Assembly: GCA_028714055.1 (NCBI GenBank)
Contig: JAQTNB010000025.1
Span: forward strand, 1-10,173
DNA: 10,173 bases
Source: Candidatus Omnitrophota bacterium
GTDB lineage: Bacteria; Omnitrophota; Gorgyraeia; Gygaellales; Profunditerraquicolaceae
Direction: 5' to 3'
In this document: positions 5,153-10,173 of the stretch, in pieces
How the letters are laid out: every line of letters begins with the position of its first letter
How positions within the stretch are numbered: the first letter of the stretch is position 1
The notes under the pieces: generated by a model
Told to the model about the DNA's origin: nothing
Databases searched by the model: none
Seen by the model: the letters and a program-made list of their open reading frames with translations, nothing else
Made by a program: the position numbers and the translations under genes

Positions 5153-5872
5153 TCACTCCTTTGATTGCTGCGTTTCCGGCGTTTCTGCGGCCGGCTGCGT
5201 TTCCTGCTGCTGCGCCGCGCTTACGGGCCTGGGTCTCGTATGTTTCGTCAAAATCTCGCCCTTATAGATCCAGACCTTGATACCGATAAGGCCGTAGGTG
5301 GTAAGGCTTTCCGCAAAACCGTAATCGATGTCCGCGCGCAGCGTGGAAAGCGGGATCTTGCCCTGCCTGAAGGTTTCGGTCCTGGCGATTTCAGCGCCCC
5401 CCAGCCTTCCCGAACAGATGACCTTGATCCCTTTGGCGCCTGCCGACATCGACTGCTCGATCGAACGCTTGATCGCCCTGCGGAATGCGATCCTCTTCTC
5501 AAGCTGTAAAGACACGTTCTCCGCTACCAGCTGGGCGTCTACGGCCGGGTTCTTGATCTCCTCGATATCGATGGAGACTTCTTTTTTTACCAGGTCATTG
5601 AGCTCTTCCCTGAGGCGCTCGATGTCCGCTCCGTGCCTGCCGATGATGATCCCGGGGCGCGCGCTGCAGATACGCACCTTTACCTTCTGGGCAAGCCTTT
5701 CAATGATGACTTTGGAGATCGCCGCCTGCTTGAACTTTGACTTGATGAATTTCCTGATACCGTGGTCTTCGACGATATTGCGCGCAAATTCATGGTGCTT
5801 CGCAAACCAAAGACTGTTCCAGTTTTTAATGTAGCCGAGCCGCAAAAGCAGCGGACTTACTTTATGACCCAT
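5153..5872 (-). CDS. rpsC: 30S ribosomal protein S3
   Basis: S3 forms part of the mRNA entry channel in the 30S head, with S4 and S5. The protein has 239 residues. It starts MGHKVSPLLLRLGYIKNWNS. A type II KH domain follows, with the GxxxGxxG element GIIIGRHG at 74-81. The C-terminal domain contains GIKVICSGRLGGAEIARTE and LRADIDYGFAESLTTYGLIGIKVWIYKGEIL. The last 25 or so residues form a low-complexity Q/E/P/A/T tail, which is variable in the family. GGAG lies 8 nt before the ATG. The gene follows rplV by 3 nt. Confidence 0.98.
   Translation of the reverse strand: MGHKVSPLLLRLGYIKNWNSLWFAKHHEFARNIVEDHGIRKFIKSKFKQAAISKVIIERLAQKVKVRICSARPGIIIGRHGADIERLREELNDLVKKEVSIDIEEIKNPAVDAQLVAENVSLQLEKRIAFRRAIKRSIEQSMSAGAKGIKVICSGRLGGAEIARTETFRQGKIPLSTLRADIDYGFAESLTTYGLIGIKVWIYKGEILTKHTRPRPVSAAQQQETQPAAETPETQQSKE
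5156..5161 (-). promoter_or_regulatory. rplP ribosome-binding site that decides the start
   Basis: AAGGAG on the minus strand, made of the last two sense codons of rpsC, is 10 nt from the ATG at 5145 and 19 nt from the in-frame ATG at 5136. It favours the MVLMPKR form of L16. Confidence 0.7.
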
Positions 5873-5875
5873 GAT

Positions 5876-6214
5876 TTACGCTCCGGATTTAATGTCGAGT
5901 TCTATTTTTATGTGCGATGTTCTTTTCTTGATCGGGACCGCCCTGCCGAATGCCGCCGCCTTAAAACGCTTCCATGTCGGCCCGACGTCGCAGGCGATCT
6001 TGGAGATATAGAGCTGCTCTTCGGTGAAGCCTTTGACCTTGGCGTTTGCGACCGCCTGTTTCAGTATTTTGCTCAGGTATTCCTTGGGGCGCTTGTTGAT
6101 GTTAAAGAGGATCGCCTGGGCTTCCCTGACGTCTTTATTCCTGATCAGGTCCATCACCTGCCTCACCTTGGGAGGCGAGAGCCGTAAGAATTTTGCCTGT
6201 GCTTTTACGATCAT
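5876..6214 (-). CDS. rplV: 50S ribosomal protein L22
   Basis: L22 binds all domains of 23S rRNA, and its long beta-hairpin lines the constriction of the nascent-peptide tunnel. The 112-residue protein contains KFLRLSPPKVRQVMDLIRNK (8-27), LKQAVANAKVKG and the C-terminal KKRTSHIKIELDIK. The hairpin tip reads GPTWKRFKAAAFGRAVPIKKR (79-98 or so). Compared with the E. coli tip, the residues equivalent to Arg88 and Lys90 are Ala87 and Phe89, while the Gly-Arg-Ala at 90-92 is kept. This region is where macrolide-resistance and stalling-related mutations lie in E. coli. The gene starts 17 nt after rpsS with AGAGGT about 11 nt upstream. Confidence 0.98.
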   Translation of the reverse strand: MIVKAQAKFLRLSPPKVRQVMDLIRNKDVREAQAILFNINKRPKEYLSKILKQAVANAKVKGFTEEQLYISKIACDVGPTWKRFKAAAFGRAVPIKKRTSHIKIELDIKSGA

Positions 6215-6231
6215 TGTTTTTTAAAACCTCT

Positions 6232-6519
6232 TTAGGTCTTTTCTACCGCTTTCTTTGCCTTGACGCCGCCGTGCTTCCTGAATATCCTGGTTGGGGCAAA
6301 CTCCCCGAGCTTATGCCCGACCATGTTTTCCGTGACGAACACGGGGGCGTGTTTTTTTCCGTCATGCACCGCGAAGGTCAGGCCGACGAATTCCGGTAAG
6401 ACCGTAGAACGGCGTGACCAGGTCTTGATCGCCTGGCGCGTTCCGGTCCTGCGGGCCTGGTCGACCTTCTTTATCAATCTTTCCTCAACATACGGGCCTT
6501 TTTTAAGCGAACGCGGCAT
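6232..6519 (-). CDS. rpsS: 30S ribosomal protein S19
   Basis: S19 is in the 30S head, pairs with S13 and approaches the A-site tRNA. It has 95 residues, a standard length. The family sequence is evident throughout: MPRSLKKGPYVEERLIKKV at the start, then IKTWSRRSTVLPEFVGLTFAVHDGKKH, then VTENMVGHKLGEFAPTRIF. The tail KHGGVKAKKAVEKT is basic. AAGGA lies about 7 nt before the ATG, inside the end of rplB, and the intergenic gap is 2 nt. Nothing atypical was seen. Confidence 0.98.
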   Translation of the reverse strand: MPRSLKKGPYVEERLIKKVDQARRTGTRQAIKTWSRRSTVLPEFVGLTFAVHDGKKHAPVFVTENMVGHKLGEFAPTRIFRKHGGVKAKKAVEKT

Positions 6520-6521
6520 GG

Positions 6522-7355
6522 TTATTTCCTTCGTTTAGCGATAAATTTATCGGAATATTTCCCCGGTTTCCTTGTCTTATACCCCTTGGTAGGTTTTCCC
6601 CAGGGCGTAACCGGATGGGGATTCCCCTGCCCTGATTTTCCTTCTCCGCCGCCGTGCGGATGGTCGACCGGGTTCATCGCCAGGCCGCGCACCGTGGGAC
6701 GGACCCCCATCCACCTGCTCCTGCCGGCCTTACCGATGCTTATCGCTTCGTGTTCGATGTTGCCTACCTGGCCGATGGTGGCCCGGCAATCGAGGCTGAC
6801 GATGCGCACTTCACCGGAGGGAAGCTTTACGTGGGCGGTTTCTTCTTCTTTGGCCATGATCTGAGCGGCGGCCCCTGCGCTTCTGACTACCTGTCCCCCT
6901 CTTCCTTTGAGCAGCTCTATGTTGTGTATGAGGGTGCCCGAAGGTATGGTCCTTAGCGGCAGGCAGTTGCCTATCTTGATATCGGCATTTTTCTGCATGG
7001 AAGAGACGATCTCGTCGCCGACATTAAGGCCCGCGGGTGCGATGATGTATTTTTTGCCTATACCCGGGTATTCAAGCAGGGCCAGGCGTGCCGTGCGGTT
7101 GGGGTCGTATTCTATCGCGATGACTTTTGCCGGGATATCCAGGATGTCCCTCTTGAAGTCTATGATCCTGAGCATCCGCTTATGACCGCCCCCCTGGTGC
7201 CTGACCGTGATGCGGCCGTATGCGTTCCTGCCGCCTCTTTTCTTGAGAGGAAGAAGCAGCGATTTTTCCGGCCTGTCTTTGGTGATCTCGGTAAAATCGT
7301 TACCGGTCATGAACCTGCGCGCGGGATTTGTCGGTTTGAATTTTTTTAAGCCCAT
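6522..7355 (-). CDS. rplB: 50S ribosomal protein L2
   Basis: L2 is one of the most conserved 50S proteins, needed for subunit joining and for the peptidyl-transferase centre. The product has 277 residues, the typical size. The RNA-binding middle region includes GRITVRHQGGGHKRMLRIIDFKR (about 47-69), VIAIEYDPNRTARLALLEY and the SH3-like part around RKAGRSR-like residues (IGKAGRSRWMGVRPTVRG). The signature MNPVDHPHGGGEG occupies about 227-239, with the conserved histidine region at 232-234. The C-terminus is basic (FIAKRRK). The start is MGLKKFKPTNPARRF, with GAGGT about 11 nt upstream in the rplW end. Confidence 0.98.
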   Translation of the reverse strand: MGLKKFKPTNPARRFMTGNDFTEITKDRPEKSLLLPLKKRGGRNAYGRITVRHQGGGHKRMLRIIDFKRDILDIPAKVIAIEYDPNRTARLALLEYPGIGKKYIIAPAGLNVGDEIVSSMQKNADIKIGNCLPLRTIPSGTLIHNIELLKGRGGQVVRSAGAAAQIMAKEEETAHVKLPSGEVRIVSLDCRATIGQVGNIEHEAISIGKAGRSRWMGVRPTVRGLAMNPVDHPHGGGEGKSGQGNPHPVTPWGKPTKGYKTRKPGKYSDKFIAKRRK

Positions 7356-7356
7356 G

Positions 7357-7638
7357 TTATGTCGCTACCTCTATTTTTTGCCCTTCTTTGAGCGTTACGA
7401 CCGCTTTTTTTGTATCGGCGGTCCTTCCGTACTGGTAACGTACTCTTTTAAGCTTCCCGCCCGATACGAAGGTATTTACGGACTTTACCTTTACCTTGTA
7501 GATCTCCTCTACCGCCTTTTTGATCTGTATCTTATTGGCGCTGTTATTCACCAGGAAGAAATACTTGCCCAGCGGCTCATGCTGGGTGTATTTTTCCGTG
7601 CGTAAGAATGCCTTTATGATCTGGTGTGACGTAAGCAT
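7357..7638 (-). CDS. rplW: 50S ribosomal protein L23
   Basis: L23 lies at the tunnel exit and is the main docking site for trigger factor and SRP. The protein has 93 residues. Glu15 in the TEK motif (14-16) matches the E. coli Glu18 that contacts trigger factor. The family core KIQIKKAVEEIYKVKVKSVNTF (36-57) is followed by a basic loop (GGKLKRVRYQYGRTADTKKA) and the final strand VVTLKEGQKIE. AAAGG lies 8 nt before the ATG. The gene follows rplD by 3 nt. It is encoded in the usual slot and looks normal. Confidence 0.98.
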   Translation of the reverse strand: MLTSHQIIKAFLRTEKYTQHEPLGKYFFLVNNSANKIQIKKAVEEIYKVKVKSVNTFVSGGKLKRVRYQYGRTADTKKAVVTLKEGQKIEVAT

Positions 7639-7641
7639 GCG

Positions 7642-8325
7642 TTAAGCCTTTGTTCGCCTTTCCGATATGGTATTCTTGAGGCGCTCGCAGAGCTCTTCGA
7701 GCCCCTTTTTGGTGACTACGATCTTCCTGTGCGACATGACCTCGTAGGTATTGGTGTCTTTTGCCAGCGTTATATTGACGGATTCAAGGTTGCGTAAAGC
7801 CAGGTCGTGGTTCCTCTCTATCTTGTCCAGGAGCAGCAGGATGGTGTTGAGCCTTTCCCCGCTTTTGCGGCTCCTCAGCTTAAGGTTCTCAAAGATCTTT
7901 GCCGCGTCCTTTGTCTTGGTGCTCTCAAACTTCATGTTTTCCACGATAAGCAGGGCGTTCTCGTTTAGCTTGGCGTTCAGCGCCGATTTTAAGGCCAGTG
8001 TCTTTATCTTCTTCGGCACGTCAAGAGAAAAATCACGCGGATGAGGCCCGAAGATCACGCCGCCGTGCCTCCAGAGCGGTGAACGCGTGGAACCGACGCG
8101 CGCCCTGCCGGTGCCTTTTTGCTTCCAGGGCTTGCGGCCGCCTCCCGAGACTTCGCCGCGGGTCTTTGTGGCGGCCTTTCCCCCTCTTTGCGCCGCGCGG
8201 AAGGCGTTGACCGCCTGATGGATGCTGGCGGCATGCACGGTCCCGTCAAAGATGAAGCTATCCAGCTTAAAGGTATCTACCTCCTGACCTTGGATATTAT
8301 ATATAGGTAAGGTGAGCGTTTTCAT
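7642..8325 (-). CDS. rplD: 50S ribosomal protein L4
   Basis: L4 is a 50S assembly protein whose extended loop reaches the exit-tunnel constriction opposite L22. In E. coli it also represses the S10 operon. It is 227 residues, longer than the 201 of E. coli but usual for many phyla. The tunnel loop is conserved: GGGRKPWKQKGTGRARVGSTR at about 61-81, with no substitution at the Lys-Gly-Thr-Gly core. RSPLWRHGGVIFGPHPRDF follows. The ATG overlaps the rplC stop in an ATGA arrangement, so translation is very likely coupled. The S10 leader on which L4 would act is not in this window. Confidence 0.98.
   Translation of the reverse strand: MKTLTLPIYNIQGQEVDTFKLDSFIFDGTVHAASIHQAVNAFRAAQRGGKAATKTRGEVSGGGRKPWKQKGTGRARVGSTRSPLWRHGGVIFGPHPRDFSLDVPKKIKTLALKSALNAKLNENALLIVENMKFESTKTKDAAKIFENLKLRSRKSGERLNTILLLLDKIERNHDLALRNLESVNITLAKDTNTYEVMSHRKIVVTKKGLEELCERLKNTISERRTKA
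8322..8325 (-). other. rplC/rplD ATGA stop-start overlap
   Basis: The minus-strand tetranucleotide ATGA contains the rplD start (8325-8323) and the rplC stop (8324-8322). Only a weak purine-rich stretch precedes it, so translation of L4 probably depends on ribosomes finishing L3. The sequence is seen directly; coupling is inferred from how such overlaps usually behave. Confidence 0.9.
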
Positions 8326-8942
8326 GTCTTAGGTTTCTTCTTTTTTGCCGTCTGTATGATAAGGTAGGCGTTCTTGTGGCCGGGAACAGCGCCTTTGACA
8401 AGCAGGAGGTTATTTTCCGCGTCCACGCGCACGACTTTAAGGTTCTGCACCGTTACTCCTTGTGCGCCCATATGGCCGGGAAGATGATGCCCTTTCCAGA
8501 CCCTTCCGGGGGTAGTGGTTGATCCTATGGAACCTACCCTGCGATGGGAAGTGTGCCCGTGTGTTGCCGGACCGCCCTTCCAGTTCCAGCGCTTCATGCC
8601 GCCCTGGAACCCTTTGCCGATAGAAGTGCCCCGGATATCGACAAAATCACCCGCCTTAAAAAGGTCTGCCTTAAGGTCTTCCCCTACTTTGTATTCCCGG
8701 GAGGGGTCTCTGACGAGTTCCCTGATAAATTTGCGAGGAGTGACGTTGAGCTTCTTGAAGAAACCCGACTGCGGTTTATTCGCTTTCTTTTCGCTCAAGG
8801 CATCAAAACCCAGCTGCACGCGTTTTTCCCTTACAGCCAGGACCGCGCAGGGCCCCGCCTCTATGGCGGTCACCGGTATGCGCGTCCCGTCTTCCGTGAA
8901 TATCTGGGTCATCCCAATTTTCTTGCCAAGTAAACCGGTCAT
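8322..8942 (-). CDS. rplC: 50S ribosomal protein L3
   Basis: L3 is an assembly-initiating 50S protein whose central extension reaches the peptidyl-transferase centre. It has 206 residues. The N-terminus MTGLLGKKIGMTQIFTEDGT is the classical start. The middle contains SIGKGFQGGMKRWNWKGGPATHGHTSHRRVGSIG (107-140), and the C-terminal half shows TPGRVWKGHHLPGHMG and VVRVDAENNLLLVKGAVPG. A lysine-rich tail ends the protein. The ATG is 1 nt after the rpsJ stop, and only a weak GAG-type ribosome-binding site is visible, so coupling to rpsJ is likely. The E. coli methyl-glutamine position is not obviously preserved. Confidence 0.98.
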   Translation of the reverse strand: MTGLLGKKIGMTQIFTEDGTRIPVTAIEAGPCAVLAVREKRVQLGFDALSEKKANKPQSGFFKKLNVTPRKFIRELVRDPSREYKVGEDLKADLFKAGDFVDIRGTSIGKGFQGGMKRWNWKGGPATHGHTSHRRVGSIGSTTTPGRVWKGHHLPGHMGAQGVTVQNLKVVRVDAENNLLLVKGAVPGHKNAYLIIQTAKKKKPKT

Positions 8943-8943
8943 G

Positions 8944-9246
8944 TTATTTGATCTCTACGTCCACCCCTGCCGGGAGGTTGAGTTTCTTGAGCGCGTCGAT
9001 CGTCTTAGCCGTCGGCTCATAGATATCGATGAGGCGTTTATGAGTGGCCAGCTGGAACTGTTCGCGCGATTTCTTGTCGATTACCGGCGAGCGAAGGACC
9101 GTATAGATTTCCTTTTTCGTCGGAAGCGGCACTGGCCCCGAGATAAGGGCGCCAGTGCGCTTCACCGTTTCCACGATCTCAGCCACCGCCTGGTCAAGCA
9201 GCCGGTGATCGTAACCTCTTAGTTTTATGCGTATCTTCTGCGTCAT
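8944..9246 (-). CDS. rpsJ: 30S ribosomal protein S10
   Basis: S10 is a 30S head protein; its family member NusE also joins transcription antitermination complexes with NusB. It has 100 residues. The start MTQKIRIKLRGYDHRLLDQA, the middle TGALISGPVPLPTKKEIYTVLRSP (31-54) and the tRNA-site loop KKSREQFQLATHKRLIDIYEPT (58-79) are all typical. The gene starts 17 nt after tuf, with only a weak AAAAAGA upstream and no promoter or terminator space. It is the first gene of the S10 block and appears to be read through from tuf. Confidence 0.98.
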   Translation of the reverse strand: MTQKIRIKLRGYDHRLLDQAVAEIVETVKRTGALISGPVPLPTKKEIYTVLRSPVIDKKSREQFQLATHKRLIDIYEPTAKTIDALKKLNLPAGVDVEIK

Positions 9247-9263
9247 GTATCTTTTTAGAGCGC

Positions 9264-10173
9264 TTAGGCGATGATCTCGGTGACGACTCCTGCGCCGACC
9301 GTGCGTCCGCCTTCGCGGATGGCAAAGCGCGATTCCTTTTCCATGGCAATCGGAGTGATCAATTCAACTTCTACGGCGACGTTGTCGCCCGGCATTACCA
9401 TCTCGACTCCCTGAGGAAGCTTGGAAGAACCGGTAACGTCGGTGGTACGGAAGTAGAATTGCGGACGGTATCCGGTAAAGAACGGCGTATGTCTTCCGCC
9501 CTCTTCCTTGGAGAGAACGTACACCTGCGCCTTGAATTTGGTATGAGGCGTGATCGATTTGGGCGCCGCGATGACCATGCCGCGCTCGATATCGTCCTTG
9601 CCGATACCTCTCATCAACAGGCCGACGTTGTCTCCCGCCTGGCCTTCATCAAGGGTCTTTCTGAACATTTCGATACCGGTGACAACGGTCTTTTTGACCT
9701 CGGGCCTTAAGCCTACCAGCTCGACTTCTTCGTTGATCTTGACTTTTCCGCGTTCGATCCTGCCGGTGCCGACGGTGCCTCTTCCTTCGATGCTGAAGAC
9801 ATCCTCGACCGCCATCAGTAAGGGCTTATCCATATCCCTTTGCGGAAGCGGGATGAATTCATCGGCGGCCTTCATCAGTTCAAGGATGCATTTTGCATCT
9901 TCGCCGTTGGGGTCGGTCGCCACCAGTGCCTTTGAAGCGCTCCCTCTTACGATCGGGGTCTTATCGCCCGGATAGCCGTATTTGGTCAGGAGCTCGCGCA
10001 CTTCCATCTCCACCAGGTCGAGCAGCTCTTTGTCTTCGACTAAATCCACCTTATTCAAAAAGACCACCATTGCCGGAACGTTGACCTGACGCGCGAGAAG
10101 AATGTGCTCACGAGTCTGAGGCATCGGGCCGTCTGCGGCCGAAACGACCAGAATAGCACCATCCATCTGCGCG
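9264..10173 (-). CDS. tuf: Elongation factor Tu, C-terminal three-quarters (cut by window edge)
   Basis: EF-Tu is the GTPase that carries aminoacyl-tRNA to the ribosomal A site. 302 codons are visible, beginning AQMDGAILVVSAADG. About 98 N-terminal residues, including the P-loop and DxPGH region, lie beyond base 10173. The frame is open to the window edge, so the internal Met at 10166 is not the start. Counting from that Met, the guanine-specificity motif NKVD is at 38-41 and the GSASKAL G5 region follows. Domain II starts near EDVFSIEGRGTVGTGRIERG. Domain III contains EEGGRHTPFFTGYRPQFYFRTTDVTG and ends FAIREGGRTVGAGVVTEIIA. Domain II has TVGTGR, where most EF-Tu proteins have TVVTGR or TVATGR. 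Confidence 0.98.
   Translation of the reverse strand, partial: AQMDGAILVVSAADGPMPQTREHILLARQVNVPAMVVFLNKVDLVEDKELLDLVEMEVRELLTKYGYPGDKTPIVRGSASKALVATDPNGEDAKCILELMKAADEFIPLPQRDMDKPLLMAVEDVFSIEGRGTVGTGRIERGKVKINEEVELVGLRPEVKKTVVTGIEMFRKTLDEGQAGDNVGLLMRGIGKDDIERGMVIAAPKSITPHTKFKAQVYVLSKEEGGRHTPFFTGYRPQFYFRTTDVTGSSKLPQGVEMVMPGDNVAVEVELITPIAMEKESRFAIREGGRTVGAGVVTEIIA

Noticed and set aside
8515..9222. Long plus-strand open frame of 235 codons antisense to rplC and rpsJ
   Set aside because: It is fully covered by two unmistakable ribosomal protein genes on the minus strand, its translation resembles no family I know, and its openness is explained by codon bias of the real genes.
1..10173. CRISPR arrays, tRNAs, insertion sequences, prophage or defence genes
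   Set aside because: Nearly every base belongs to a conserved housekeeping gene; no direct-repeat array, tRNA-like cloverleaf, transposase or terminal inverted repeat was seen.

Overview
The window is a bacterial ribosomal-protein supercluster transcribed entirely from the minus strand (right to left). It starts inside tuf (EF-Tu), runs through a complete S10-type operon (rpsJ to rpsQ) and a spc-type operon (rplN to rplO), and ends inside secY. There are 22 genes in all: 20 complete and two cut by the window edges. They are packed almost without gaps. The largest intergenic space is 27 nt (rplF to rplR), two gene pairs overlap, and I see no promoter-sized gap or hairpin-plus-T-run terminator. 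The cluster therefore reads as one long transcriptional unit with translation coupled from gene to gene.

Layout from upstream (right) to downstream (left): tuf' (partial) - rpsJ - rplC - rplD - rplW - rplB - rpsS - rplV - rpsC - rplP - rpmC - rpsQ | rplN - rplX - rplE - rpsZ (zinc-type S14) - rpsH - rplF - rplR - rpsE - rplO - secY' (partial). The order matches the classical E. coli S10 and spc operons with one clear exception: rpmD (L30), normally between rpsE and rplO, is absent, and only 2 nt separate those two genes. On either side of that gap, S5 lacks its usual C-terminal tail and L15 carries a basic N-terminal extension of about 46 residues.

The products are mostly structural parts of the 30S and 50S subunits. 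EF-Tu delivers aminoacyl-tRNA, and SecY forms the translocon that receives nascent membrane and secreted proteins. Loss of L30, the C+ zinc form of S14, a four-cysteine L24 and tuf joined directly to rpsJ suggest a bacterium outside the Proteobacteria. L30 is known to be missing in several groups, including chlamydiae and related PVC lineages and many candidate phyla. An uncultured Omnitrophota/PVC-like lineage is my low-confidence guess; the window alone does not prove it.

I found no undescribed multi-gene system. The items worth a second look are deviations in otherwise conserved ribosomal proteins (L15 extension, missing L30, short S5, altered L22 hairpin tip, altered L14 loop) and a small hairpin in the rpsE ribosome-binding region.
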